A DNA stretch of 64,000 bases from Sipunculus nudus (Eukaryota > Annelida > Sipuncula > Golfingiida > Sipunculidae), in assembly GCA_026874595.1 (NCBI GenBank), contig CM049307.1:77850643-77914642 (forward strand), read 5' to 3'. A program made the translations under genes and the position numbers. Shown in pieces: positions 1-11,799 of this stretch. The first letter of the stretch is position 1. Each line of letters starts with the position of its first letter. A model generated the notes under the pieces. It searched no databases. It saw nothing but the letters and a program-made list of their open reading frames with translations, and was not told the DNA's origin.

Positions 1-82
1 TCTAGCCTCAGCCATCTTGCTATGAGCAAACGTCTGTAAATCCTCCCCTGTATAACCAATCGCCTTACCACAGTCTATGGCT
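1..82 (-). pseudogene. Gag N-terminal scrap, element B-like
   Basis: Read on the minus strand, this short piece matches the gag start seen at 47401-47489 and, more distantly, the N-terminus of the element B gag (60746 downward), including a Gly-Tyr-Thr/Ser-Gly-Glu motif. It is cut by the window edge and, at about position 82, by a deletion relative to the right-hand duplicate. It is a retrotransposon relic with no coding capacity left. Confidence 0.5.
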
Positions 83-1640
83 GCGACTGCACTTTATGCT
101 ACCCTTAAACATACCGTGACACTACACTTACTAACGGACACGAACAATTAGGGGTACACGGACCTTAAAACACCAGAAAATCACGGCACTATTCGATGAC
201 CGGCAGAGCAAACGTTTGTTAAATCTGGGCGATAAAACAAAGGGAGGGGGATAAAACCTCTGTGGTCGCAGTAACCTGACACTGCATGATGCAGTGGCCA
301 GGGTCACCCGACACTGCAGAATACCAATACCTAAGCCGTATACTTAACCTACTAAAAGAGAAGCTGTGGGCCCTTTACAATTTTCCTGTTACAAGTTAAT
401 GATAGATTCTTAATTACTCAAAATTGCCGTTACACAAACCGTAACGCCGGTTTTACCAACGTATACAGGTCAAACGCCAGCTGTGTTCTACACCCAAACG
501 ATGGCTATACTAACGTGCACAGGTTACGGTCGTTGCATTTCTGAATACAAACACGCGAGTAAGCACCTAGTTCCCTTAAATATACTTATTTTTTTATACC
601 CTAAACCTCCCGGGTGTGGGCAACAATCATGGTCAACTGTTAAGCATTGCCCCTACCGGTGCCCTAGGAAAAAGGCTGCCCTTTACCAAGTGTCGGACCT
701 GATCGCCTTTTATTTAATGTTGTAAAGTAGATATGATGTGGGTTTTTTAATATGCACTCCCAACACCAGCACCAAGGTACACAACAAAACACAAGGCAGT
801 GGCTAAGCAACACAGATTATACATTATCAACAAAATTACAGAATTCCAATCCACCTTACCATATAGGGCTCCCAGCCTTCTACGCCCCAGTCCACATTAA
901 ATACACTGGCTGCGCATAAAATAAAAAACAATTCAAGTTATCTACAGTCCTAAACTTGCAATACAAGTCCCCGACTGTCGGCCCTGATACCCGACTGGCG
1001 GCACTGGACCGAAACTGGCAGCACCGGGCCCTTACTGTTGGCACTGGTCCTGGACTAGCGGTACTAGACCCCAACTGACGGATGGCTGGCTTCTGGACCC
1101 GAAGACTGATCAGATGACCACTGCGTATGCGAACTTTATAAATACCTAACTATCCTGCAGGCTTATCTATATTCATATGTCTCATACAATGTGTGGAACC
1201 CTTTTTTCTACTGGGGCTCATCTATACTCATGAGCACGCTGAATACTTAGGAGACTGGGAACAATACCCCGCTATTTGCTCAAAATAACAATGGCATAAC
1301 TAACAAGGAGACCTTAACTGGATACACCAAAGTCACACGACACAAGAACACTTTGCCGGCGAACCGTCTCTCCTTTCAACACAGCAGCAGCAGAGATACA
1401 GCAAAACCAAGGAATTACATAAAGATAGGTCAAACATGCGCGTATGACACAAGCCACTTTGTGACACTATGGTGATTATTATTACAATGTTTACAACGAT
1501 TGTTATTATTATTACAATGTTCGTCAATATAAATGGAAAAGTACCTTATTTAAACATTACAAGCATTTATTCCGTTCACAATCTGCTGTTGTATATCAGT
1601 CTAGTTTTATTATAGCCTAAGTATTACCAAATTGCCCTGC
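83..1640. other. Noncoding part of the duplication; LTR-like or leader DNA
   Basis: No gene is visible. The same sequence lies at 47560-49140. Because it sits upstream, on the minus strand, of a gag N-terminus in the right copy, it may be leader and LTR sequence of a decayed element B-like retrotransposon, but I could not fix LTR ends or a primer site. Positions 960-1085 contain short degenerate repeats built on ACTGGCGGCACTGGACC-type units. The small open frames here are not conserved between the two copies. Confidence 0.4.
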
Positions 1641-1644
1641 ATTT

Positions 1645-2145
1645 TTGTTATATTTGACGCTGCAAGGGCAACTTTAAAAAAAAATGGTTAATGTAATTTA
1701 TTTTTAAATATGGAAACTGATTCCCTTAGGACATATTTGGCATCATTCCCGGCGGTTCAAGGGCAAAATCGTGTATAGCCGAGGCTTTACAACATAGGAG
1801 TTCCGTGACTAAGTTTGGGTTGGACGACTATGAAATAAAATATAGATAAAAACGTGATGCTCGTGATTGTCAAACAGAGACAGTTTTCTCCGAGTCCAAA
1901 TGACATTGCCGCCCCGATCCAAATAAGATGGAGACCATTTTCAGGATACTATCAAAGTTACACCCGCAGGATACAAGTAGGACACAAATATAAATCTGCC
2001 AAGAATATAATACTTTCCCTTGTATCCACAAGACTTCGCCAATAACGGCCCTTGCCTGAGCGAGACACTTGGTGGATTAATTGCACGGAGCCTATCAACC
2101 TCGCCGCAGGGACAAAATCCACTGGGAAAATGACAGAACCCTTCA
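1645..2145. other. About 500 bp present only in left duplicate
   Basis: Flanking DNA on both sides aligns with 49130-49170, where this segment is missing. No terminal repeats, open frame of note or target duplication is obvious at the junctions. It may be an insertion here or a deletion in the right copy. Confidence 0.5.
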
Positions 2146-2368
2146 ATATTGTGCTGCCTTTACTATGTTGGCCGATTTAAGGATCATAATAATTGTATTT
2201 ATATATTATAAAGGTATAACAGATTTTTGGAACCTAATGACACTTAGGTAAAAAAAGCATTACAAAATACGTGTAATGTTTACATTTATGGTATCAGCTG
2301 CAAATTGGAAATGATGTTACTTTTGGCAGTCAATCTGAGGTGACTGGACAAGTTCAATTTCAACCTAC

Positions 2369-2711
2369 CAGCAAAGTGCAATACTAAACCCAATGTCGCT
2401 ATCGGCATTGAAAGTCTGAAGGCATCGGCGGAGGCATAAGATTTCAAATCCTGGAAAATAACACCATAGGAAGCTACTGAGCCACCAGTTACAAAACATG
2501 TGAGAAAGCTGACGGCCAGTACCAGGTAACAGTACCACGTGTCTTTGTTTTCAGCTTGGTGGTTTGGTTCTGAGTTCCCTATGGGTTCGCCTCCACGAGG
2601 AACCGCTTTACATTTTTGTGCTATTTCATCAGTATCTGCGACATATTTAGGTTCCTCATGACCGTCTTTTCTGTTTTGTTTTAACTTTCCTTGATCAGTA
2701 ACTTTATCCAT
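2369..2711 (-). CDS. SLC16/MCT-like transporter M1, exon 1 only
   Basis: This is the first coding exon of an MFS monocarboxylate-transporter-like protein. It starts at the ATG at 2711 and ends at 2369, followed by a GT donor (GTAGGT). It encodes 114 residues and leaves phase 1, as in the intact gene M2. The first 53 or so residues are a polar, charged N-terminal tail. Transmembrane segment 1 follows at about 55-80, with the family feature SYGVIFQDLKSY just after it. The frame is open, the start and donor are intact, and a near-copy (M1') lies at 49390-49717. Later exons would lie to the left of the window, so it may be the start of a real gene or a duplicated orphan exon. The duplicate M1' has only a scrap of exon 2, which favours the orphan reading. 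Confidence 0.6.
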
Positions 2712-3162
2712 TGGTTCTATAATATTCTTTTAGGGATGTGGAATAAATTACATCTTCGATTGGTTTTTGCAAAATGCTGAATTCTCCTGTATGCTAAACT
2801 GGCTGGCTTGTTGGTCTTCTTCCTCAAATCTCAGTTCTGACGGAGAAATTTCACGTCAGCTAAGACTTATTCAGGTTACCAGGAAAGTGGGAGAATCAAG
2901 CGTTGCTGTGTTCATTCCCGATAATCATTTCCTACTCAATGAATATGAAATTTAAACAGTCTCAACCAAAGTGCACATGGCCTCAGCAGTGTGACACCAG
3001 CTGGGCCAGTATATATATATGAAATGTAATTGCGTTTAGGCAACGGATTTGTGGCGAAATTAATAATAGTATATACGGGACTAATATGCATGCTCTTTCC
3101 TGTTTACAATACGAACATATATACAGAAATGTATCAAAGAAAAATGAAGAACATACTCATTG
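2712..3162. other. Upstream flank of M1, no gene seen
   Basis: Conserved with 49718-50204 in the right duplicate. A 62-codon open frame (2767-2955) is present in both copies, but its conservation is explained by the duplication and it has no recognisable domain. This stretch would hold the M1 promoter if M1 is expressed. Confidence 0.4.
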
Positions 3163-3969
3163 GGTTACAGGTATCTGTTTTATTGTGCGCAGAAGTTTAC
3201 ATGTGTCTGTTGATCATTCTGTTTCGTGTTAGGCTCAAGCCCTGGGCGTTGCTATGGCGTGTAGAGACAGCGCTCGGTGTAATCCGTCCTGGTTGAATCC
3301 TAGCGTGTAAAGACACAGCGCTCGATAAGTGCTTCTGGAATGTTCAGGTCAGTTCATGCATAGCGTGTTTATTATTCTTTGGGATGTTCGTGAAATAGAA
3401 TTTTTTTAGCCTTTGGGTGAAAAAGTTATAAATAGGGGCTGTGATTAGAGGGGGAGAGAAAAAAATTATTCTAGCTGACACGGAAGAGTGTGAGTTAGTT
3501 TTGGGACCTTTCCGATAATTGCGATCTTATAGATATTCTTCGAACCTTTCAACATATTTTATACAGTCTTCAGTTTGCCTTTTGGATTGTTAACAAAACT
3601 TCACTTTTGGATTACAACAGATTCACATTGGACTATATACATGAACTGTTCATTTGGATTATATGTTTTAGAGGATTTGTTGAGCTGTGACAGTGGTGGT
3701 ATCCAGAATAAAATCCTAGGATCCGGACATTCTGGTACTGTACATTTTTATTGTTTTACTGTGAAATTGTTTTGATTTAGTGTATTGTTATATTAGGATT
3801 GTTTTAAGTATAAATTAAAATTATTTGTTAACAAAAAACTACTGACTTCTTTATTCATTCCCCTAGATATTTCACGCTGCCTAGTGTTACAGAATCTGAT
3901 TTTTTTTTATCTCCGTAACAAAATTTATGCTCCTAAGGACTACGTGATCTGTTATTAGCTTTCGTAACA
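3163..3969 (+). repeat. LTR of Ty3/Gypsy family D, left copy
   Basis: The sequence matches 50205-50990 and, at its 3' half, the family C LTRs at 6265-6930 and 27714-28543. It ends in a TTCGTAACA variant of the family terminus and is followed after six bases by a primer-binding site, so it is a 5' LTR in plus orientation. Its first bases are damaged relative to the right copy, which begins TGTTACAG. Confidence 0.75.
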
Positions 3970-3975
3970 TAATAT

Positions 3976-3993
3976 TGGGGACTTGTCCCGGAT
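3976..3993 (+). other. Primer-binding site, tRNA-Pro type (degenerate)
   Basis: An 18-base site just inside the LTR. It differs at three positions from the site at 50997-51014, which is complementary to the 3' end of tRNA-Pro. It confirms orientation and marks the LTR end. Confidence 0.7.
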
Positions 3994-4135
3994 GCTTTAT
4001 AGTTTTGAAAATTTATTAGGCCTTGACCTAGACACATTGTTTTCAATACATTGTTTACATAATTACACATTTTTTTACAATACATTGTTACAAGATTTAT
4101 CTCATTGTTTTTTGTTTTTGTTTTAACATCTTAAC

Positions 4136-4345
4136 ATTGCAGAATTCAAACCTGAGGCATTTGTTGACGATCCCGACCAGGATCAACTTGAACAGTTGAC
4201 AAAAGATCAGTTGATGCGTTTGGGACAACACTTAGGGCTAGGTGTGAAAAAAAAGCTTTGAGAAAGCCTGATATCATTGCTAAAAACATGCAAGATCTAG
4301 TTAGCAAAAGTCTAATTGAAGAGAGTGAAGTAGAAGCATCAACAG
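4136..4345 (+). pseudogene. Gag N-terminal fragment, family D
   Basis: This fragment corresponds to the gag start at 51157 in the right copy. Here the ATG is lost (TTG and a rearranged neighbourhood), and the frame breaks at a run of A residues near 4250. The N-terminal residues resemble the start of the element A gag (Thr-Glu-Phe-Lys-Pro), so families A and D are related. It is joined directly to an LTR fragment at about 4346, so the rest of the element has been deleted. Confidence 0.6.
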
Positions 4346-4674
4346 ATGACTATCGAGACTATTCATCTGGATTATATGTTTTTAGGATTTGTTGAGCTGT
4401 GACAGTGGTGGTATCCAGAACCAAAGTCTATGATCCGGACACTCTGGTACTGTACATTTTTATTGTTTTACTGTGTAATAGTATTGATTTAGTGTATTGT
4501 AATGTTCGGATAATTTTAAGAATGAATTAAAATTATTTGTTAACAAAAAACTACTGACTTCTTTATTCATTCCCATAGATATTTCACGCTGCCTATTGTT
4601 ACAGAATCTGATATTTTTTTCATCTCCGAATAAAATTGATGCTCGTCACGACTACGTGATCTGTTGTTATTAGG
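4346..4674 (+). repeat. 3' part of family C/D LTR joined to gag
   Basis: Sequence matching positions 3640-3960 of the neighbouring LTR begins abruptly after the gag fragment and stops just before the terminal TTCCGTAACA. Together with 3163-4345 it forms LTR, primer site, partial gag, partial LTR in the same orientation: an internally deleted copy of a retrotransposon. Confidence 0.7.
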
Positions 4675-4765
4675 ACATGATGCAATATGGTTAATGAGAC
4701 TTTGATTAAATACTGATACCGTTTACTTCTTTTTTGGCTACATATCTGATTGAGTAAAGCTTATG

Positions 4766-4876
<111 letters not shown>

Positions 4877-4904
4877 AGGATGTATGAATAGCCATGCTAT
4901 GTCA

Positions 4905-4995
4905 TTGTTTTTATAGATTGAAAGGGTTTAGACATAAAAGTCGGTTCACTTCTGGTGGTATTCGAACCAACGATCTTCCGATTTCCGGTGCGGCT
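4905..4995 (-). repeat. tRNA-like SINE fragment
   Basis: On the minus strand there is a B-box-like GGTTCGAATACC and flanks that match 40245-40330 on the plus strand closely. Both copies are followed by an (AT)n-rich microsatellite. The A box half is not clear. It is best read as the 3' part of a tRNA-derived SINE whose tail is an AT-rich simple repeat. Confidence 0.55.
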
Positions 4996-5499
4996 ACCTT
5001 GCCATACACAACCATAAACATAGGCCTACACTTATACACATTATATACGCATGCATATATACACGATACATAAATATACAAATATACACATACACGAATA
5101 TATACACACATGCATGTCTTAAATATATATGTCGGCCTACAAGGACTATACCGCGACGACTAATAAACTAACCGCTCCCTTGTATCAGATGACCCGTCGA
5201 CTTTGACGTGACTCATTATATGAAACACATGTATTTATCCCGCAAAAAAACATGCAAGTTACTGTTACTGTTATAAACGTTCTTGAATTTCCTATCTCAA
5301 TACTTCACATATTATACACACCTACTAGTGTACTTGTATTCACACATTCATAATAATATATACACATAAATATACCAATATATCTATACATATATACATA
5401 CACACATATATAGACACATTTATACATGCACACAGTTATGCACACTAGTACGTGCTTACGTACATATATACTCATACCATGTGCAGACACACAGTTTTT

Positions 5500-6260
5500 T
5501 GTTTTATTAAATTTAATTTGATTTGACATTCCGTAACCATAAGTTAAGCAAATCAGTTTTTGTAAACCTTTTAACGACAGTGCTAACAGGACCGTGTTAT
5601 CTGCATACATCAGATGATTTATGGTTGTTCCATTAATGCAACATCCAATTACTTTGTTGTTTAAAATACGACTGAGATCGTCCATGTAAATATTGAAACG
5701 ATGTGGTGAGAGATTTCCATCTGACAGATATTCTTTGGTTAAGGTACCAGAAATTTAATATAATATAAGGGTATCCTCTTTTTGAGTAGTTTACGAAACA
5801 ACGTTGTGTAACAGATTCTGAAAAATGCTGACGAAGCATCCACAAAAAGCATACAAACATGTGTCATCCGGATTCTCGATAAAACCCTTAAAACTACTTT
5901 TTCACAAGCATACGCAAAATTCAGTTCCGAGGCCTCTTCTGTAACCAAACTTGTTCAGTATGAGTCTACTAAACATTACGAATTCAAATAATTTAGATAA
6001 AATTGTAGATAGAGCAATAGGTCTGAAGTTTCCCTTGTCATTAAAACTTTTTGTTTTATCTTTCACAACAGGTACCAAGATACTACGTATAATTACTTCT
6101 CGCATGTACCCGTGAACAAAAAGGGTTGTAACAAAGAGCCTAGCGGTTTTATTAAAGCAGCTTAAGCTTTAATAACATGTTCACCTGCCAAATCATCTGG
6201 ATTGTAAGATTTGCCAAATTCAGGTTTTAAGATTTTATTTAGTATTTCATCCTCACATAC
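5500..6260 (-). pseudogene. LINE reverse transcriptase, decayed
   Basis: Minus-strand frames that shift several times carry, in order, typical non-LTR RT blocks: NFRPIALS near 6020, a GFRRG-like block near 5950, an FVDASSAF block near 5840 (the usual catalytic FVDxxKAFD region), and LMYADNTVLL near 5600 in place of the YADD box. Frameshifts and in-frame stops show it is dead. The style (NYRPIAL, YADD) fits the CR1/Jockey-type LINE clades, but the clade is not resolved. No ORF1, endonuclease domain or 3' tail is visible. The LTR-C fragment at 6265 abuts its 5' side, which probably truncated it. Confidence 0.75.
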
Positions 6261-6264
6261 AATA

Positions 6265-6930
6265 ATGCTTTCTCGCCTGGCCGAGCTGGGGCGAGCTCAC
6301 GTGTGAACCCTAATATGTTGAGACACAGCGATGTTTTTCTAGATGATTCCTGTAACGCGTGTTTACTGTGTGTTGTATTGGATTCTTTAGACTGTTCGTG
6401 AAGTGGAAATTTCTCGGCTTGGGGTAAGAAGTTAATAGGGGGCTGTGTTTTAAACAGAGAGGGAGGAGAGAATATTCAAGCGGACACAGACGTGCTTATG
6501 TTAGTTTGTGGGACCTGTCTGATTATCCAGTATTTTCAGGGATTCTACTATTACTAACTCTATACAATGCTGCCTGGACTGTTATTCTCCGAGAGGATTT
6601 GTGTGGATACATTTAAAAGGACTTATCGTTGTGACAGTGGTGGTATCCAGGTACTGTGCACTTTGTTTATTTTATTGTGTGATTGTATTGATTTGTTGTT
6701 ATACCGCTGTTATACTGAGTAATTGTATAGATTTGGTGTATTGAGGTGTAAGGGTTGTTTTAAGAATAAATTTTAGTTATTTGTTAACAAAAAAAAAAAC
6801 ACTGACTTCTTTATTCATTCCTCTTGACATTTCACGCTGCCTAGTGTTACAGAATATAATTTATTTATTCCCTTGACAAAATTTATGTTCATCACGCATC
6901 CGTGGTTTGTTGATATTAGGTTCCGTAACA
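6265..6930 (+). repeat. LTR-C fragment, 5' truncated
   Basis: Matches the solo LTR at 27714-28543 (opposite orientation) from its GCTTTCTCGCCTGGCCGAG block to the terminal GGTTCCGTAACA. The first 150 or so bases of the LTR are missing. No primer-binding site follows 6930, so it is an isolated LTR remnant. Confidence 0.8.
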
Positions 6931-9256
6931 TCATAAGTTTAGGTTATAAATGAACAGCTATGCAATTTAGACCGTTCAGACAGAATTTCTGAGAGTGGGA
7001 GTCTTTTCGTTATAATAATATACTGGATCATAACACTGAGGAAACCCATAAATCGCATTTTTCTGTGAATGAGGTACGGCCTTGTTGTTAGCCGTTTGAG
7101 TGCTAGGACTGGGTTGAGATCGACCGTAAAAATCCCATAGCTACTGATTGACCAAGAGCAATGCAAATCAAAACAGAAAAAGGTGTTAGACCATTTGGAC
7201 ATGCTGCAGCGTGTTGTTGCTGAAAAAGTTGATGGGCTGAATGATAGTTTCAGTGAATTCTTAAGAGGAATAGTGTTGGAACCAGCAAAATCTAGATTTG
7301 AGGAGTTCCAAATTGTTACTAGGGTGGACAATATGTTGTATGAGACCATGGGTCAGAACAAGTCCAGGTTTTAGAAGCTCTGTGAGTAGGGACGTAAATT
7401 GTTGTTCCTGTCACATCGACAGGCATAAGTGGAGCGAGGGTTAAAACTCAACCGATGGATTTGTCCAATGTAGCTGTAACTAATGAGTTGCTTGCATCTG
7501 CATCCATTGCTCTATCTGCATTCTGCTTACAGAAGAGAAAAGAGAAAAAAGGAACAACAAGCTATCATAAACAAAAGAAAATAATTGGAAGATCAAGTTA
7601 ATGAATCAAGTCGTGACACCGACTCTGTACTGGGTGGCCAGAGAAACATAGCCCCTTCCTGTTGCTAAGAATCTGAAATAAAGATAACTTGTAAGATCCA
7701 ACACTTTCTTTGAGCCTATAGAAATCATGATCATAAGAAACGGGGCTCAACAGAGCCCACAATATATTGCTGAAACGGAGAGTTACCCTGGCAGATAGCA
7801 GCCATGTCTGGAAGTGTATATATGATATCATTATGCTGTCTCGATCACTGTGCAAAGAGTTGAATGACCGTGCTTGTCTCTATACAAGAGATTGAAACAT
7901 AATTTTCATACCATTATTTGAACCAGAACCAGGGCTGAGCTATGGTATCAAATTTCTATTAAACTCAAGATCACTATCTTACTTTAAAATCTATTATCCC
8001 CCCCCCCGAACCCCGACAGACACGCACACATTGATGGACCGCTGAACAATTATAACCGATAATCGATCATCGGTCTTGCAATTTCATAATTGATCACAAC
8101 GTTAAGCACAAAAATTGGGCTCTTTGATGAGGAAATGTGTGCTTTTATAAAATTCATAACAGAAACTTCACAATTTATTTTACATAAATAACTTCATATA
8201 CCTGAGTTTACTTAATTTAAATGTAAGCTGTAGAAGTATTACATAAATCAGCCAAAATGTAGGTCTGTATATCTATATATGTTACTTTCTGTTGTCGTCT
8301 TTGACTAATAAAATGTAGGCAGAATATAAAACCCTTTATTACTTTATCCTGTCGGCACGGTCACTTAAGTCAAAGGCAATATTAAACGAGATATGATCTC
8401 CCAAGAGGTCTATCGTGATGAACAAACTCGTTTAATTTCGCATCAGATTATTCATTTCATATTATTGCATCATATTAAATATTGCATCGTTTTCGTCGCC
8501 GTTGACGGATAACTATTTGAATTTGTGCAGCATTTAATTCCTTGTCTTTGAGACCACAAGGATCGACACGGAGATTTACGTCAGTAGCAAGGAAGCGGAA
8601 GAACAAAAGTTTAATGGAAAGTTGGAAGGTGAATATTCAGATGACATGAAATGAATAAAACCAATAGAAGAAGAAATCGCCAAAAGTAAAAAAAAAAAGT
8701 GAGCACATTTTATATTATGATGGGGGGGGGGCATGCTTACCCATGTAATGTTAGGTGTTGTTGGAGGCTCAAATATGGGACCTCTATATGCAGCTGTTGC
8801 AAAGCAGGTCCATGATGGATGAACCCCCGCCTCGCATGTTTCCTGATTGTTTTCCCCAGCTCAACAGGGACACCCGTATCCGAACCTGCAGAAGGATCTA
8901 GTCGTAGCTCCTTTGCTTTCCTTAACTGATGTATACAGGACGCATTCTAGTCATGGAACTGAACATTGTATATGAATATCCGTGAGAGATAATGCACTGC
9001 CCCTCTCCCCCCCCCCCCCCCCTGTAACCCGCATTCATATTTCAGTCAATAAAAGGAACATGAACGCTGAGTGAGCGTGATTATACAGGTTTGCTATGTA
9101 ATAGAATACACAAACTTTTCAATATTGATTGAGATATAAGCTCAAATATATTCTCCCATAAAGAACAAAAATATAAACACTTTTATTTTTCTCGACCCGT
9201 GTATTTAACGCTTCCCATTAGCAGGGACGTATACTACGGTAGTAAGGTATTGTATA
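6931..9256. other. Intergenic, no recognisable gene
   Basis: A 63-codon plus-strand frame at 7183-7374 (leucine/valine-rich amphipathic start, ending in KSRF) is the only stretch with protein-like composition. I do not recognise it; it may be a fragment of a longer mobile gene running towards 7560. Poly-C runs lie near 8000 and 9008, and a poly-G run near 8723. Confidence 0.4.
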
Positions 9257-9646
9257 CTGTGGTTGGCTTTTTTTCGCGAGGGTTTTCATTTCGCGATATT
9301 CGCGAATGTGAACTAATCGAGAATATGAAACCCTCGGGAATAAGATGCCCCATCAACCTCTGAAAAACAATCTTATCAGCAACCTTATCTGTGCTGGATT
9401 TCGAAGCTGGCCCATGCATTAGCCGTTCTCACAGGCTGTTTTAGGCCCTACATTTCGACTGAGATACAAGTCATAATTTATTCACTGAACCAGTAATTAG
9501 TAACGTTTAGAAGTTTTTTTTTCTTAATTTTACATCAGTACAGATACTGCTGTACTTGGATTTTACAGGTTCTGGTGCAATCGCGAAAATGAAACCCTCG
9601 TGAAACGTTCAAAACGAAGAAATCACGAATATAAAGCCAACCACAG
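9257..9646. mobile_element. MITE with CTGTGGTTGGCTTT inverted ends
   Basis: The terminal inverted repeat CTGTGGTTGGCTTT at 9257-9270 is mirrored by AAAGCCAACCACAG at 9633-9646. Inside it, subterminal blocks rich in TCGCGA and the motif GAAACCCTCG are also repeated in inverted orientation. TATA flanks both ends, consistent with a TA target duplication as made by Tc1/mariner-type transposases. At 390 bp with no coding frame it is non-autonomous. Confidence 0.8.
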
Positions 9647-11115
9647 TATATATATATGTGTGTGTGTGTGTTTAGGGGGGTGTACATACAGTCATACAAT
9701 CCTATTATTGTTTATTAAGATATATACCGCACTGTTCTACAATTTTTTCCTGAGACAGACCAGTCTCAAAAGCTTTGAACAGGTAAACCTTAGGTCTATG
9801 TCAAACCTTTATATTTTGTTTTGACACAGTAACAGTGAATATAGAACAGAATGCATGTGATTGATCAGTGTTCCGTGTTAATCAGTAAGAGCAACTGCTA
9901 ATTGATCTTAGTTAGTTTATAGCCAATGAGTTCACCATTATCATGATTTGTACTTTCGTTTATGTGTTAATGTCTAGTTTTTATTATTCCTATCCGTCTT
10001 GTATCAGCTTATTTTCAAGTCAGCCTCGGAGAGAGAACACTTTATCGACGCCACCTAACATTTTTTAATTAGATGTATACTTATACATATATCTGTCACA
10101 TATTATGCTTGCCCTTGTCTTAGGGATCAATTGCTAGTTAGTTGGATTACTGACTTTTACAAAAAACTTTTTAGGCCCTTATACAGAGTTTAATGTAGCA
10201 GAACATATTATAATTTATATATACTTACTTTATGTTTTTCATTGTCATATTCTCGTTTGCATATTGTTGTATATGTTTTACTTAATATCCTAGAGTGTAC
10301 AATTGTCTTAGACTTCCATATAGGTATACGCGTACTATTCATGTATTTATCTTCATGCTATATGTTTAGCATATTTAGTTATACATTTAGTTAGCATATA
10401 GTTATACTAAGTTAACCCTTTTTTATATGTGAATACGAGTTTGTGTAAATACAATAATGTACAACACTCATGTACTACTGCACAAGTGTGCTACATTGTT
10501 TATAGATGGTGTTTTGTGTAAAGGGACATTATAAAACAGTACGATGGCGATTACAGATAAAGGGATTTTTGCATGTGCCTCTATATGCTTGAATATCGTT
10601 AATATATGTGTGCGTCAGAATATGTGTGTGTGTGTATCTGCGTTTATAAGCCACGGGAGCGATTTTCACGCATAGGGTCTGCATGAACTCAGGGATTTAT
10701 AGGGTAAAATGACGTCACTTAGCCATATTCTTCTTGGAGGCCTGCTTGATATACTTTACAAATATATTAGCCTGCCATTTCACGAATATACGCGGACATG
10801 GAAACACACCTTGATAAGTATAAGTTGACACCTATCTAGGCATGTTTTGTGATACAACACATCACAAGTGTCACAGCCCAGCCAGTCCTCGTCACCGCCA
10901 TCGTGTAACGTACAGTATCTGCAGGCAGTGGTGTCTAACTATAATAATAATAATAACAATAATAATAATAATAATAATTATAATATTATTAATAATAATA
11001 ATAATAACATTAATAATTATATATATATATGTCCAATTATTAAATAACGCACTTAAATTTTACACCCACAGTTTTTGAGCGCACATGTATGGTAACTTTT
11101 TCCTGTGTTTTATCA

Positions 11116-11165
<50 letters not shown>

Positions 11166-11500
11166 TTTGGACGCTAAGGCATATCTTTCATAATTGAAAT
11201 ATATTTATTTTACTAATACAAATGTTTATGTAAAATACATATTATTTAAATGGAAACGTGCATATAATAATAATAAATATGTATTAATGAAATACTAATA
11301 TTATATATTTTTTATTGAATTCAGTGGACCACGTTCATTTCACTGCATTCAGTGTTGTAGAAAAAAACTTGATCCCGGTTATTAGGCGAGTGCATCGTCT
11401 GTTATTGAATAGCTGAAAAAAAAATTAAGTGGAAAGTTTTCATATCATGACAAGTTTATCTATATTTATCTATATAATTAAAACAATTAGAACTACAACT
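9647..11500. other. AT-rich intergenic DNA with simple repeats
   Basis: No gene is seen. It contains a short (TG)n at 9656-9670, a TAA/TAT-type microsatellite at about 10938-11015 and a (TA)n block at 11118-11161. Open frames in this stretch are products of the simple repeats. Confidence 0.6.
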
Positions 11501-11557
11501 ATATCAGGACAATAATCTTACAAAATAGCACATACACATGCATGCAGGAGTGATATT

Positions 11558-11682
11558 TTATATTTTTATCGTGTGGCCGCTTTCCTCGGCAATCGTATCT
11601 ATGATGTACCGCTTCGGCTGGTTGCTCTTCGCCAACTCTTTCAGTTCTACGAGAAGCGTGTCCTCGCTGAATGGAGGACATC
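11558..11682 (-). pseudogene. DDE transposase scrap (IS630/Tc1-like)
   Basis: A minus-strand frame of about 40 codons reads PPFSEDTLLVELKEL, then KRYIIDTIAEESGHT, before a stop at 11558. This resembles the block just upstream of the second catalytic region in IS630/Tc1-like DDE transposases, where a conserved Asp and a Gly-His pair precede the RLPPYHxxLNPIE motif; that motif is not present here. It is a short relic. The assignment rests on one motif block only. Confidence 0.4.
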
Positions 11683-11799
11683 TAATACTTGTAAAAGGAA
11701 TTCGGTTCACGTTTGTTCGCAGTGTTCTCTATAACCGCGCTGTGTACAATATTGTGCCATACATCATTTTAAAGGTTATTATCCCCGCAGTGACATAGG

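Larger units (their letters stand above)
1..4345. repeat. Segmental duplication, left copy
   Basis: This block matches 47391-51375 in the same orientation. It can be followed by eye through a gag scrap, a 1-kb noncoding stretch, MCT exon 1 (M1), LTR-D with its primer site, and the start of a gag gene. The two copies differ by many substitutions and indels. The left copy lacks about 100 bp after position 80 and has about 500 bp (1645-2145) absent from the right copy. Whether that 500 bp was inserted here or deleted there cannot be told from this window. The repeat also extends left of the window start, because 47391 is internal to a larger gag relic. Confidence 0.85.

Noticed and set aside
483-725. 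80-codon plus-strand frame near the left edge
   Set aside because: Not preserved in the duplicate at 47980-48240, where the frame differs, so it is unlikely to be coding.
5305-5470. C-terminal extension of the LINE frame rich in Tyr, Cys and Val
   Set aside because: It is low-complexity TATACACA-type sequence, so the coding part was taken to end near 5500.
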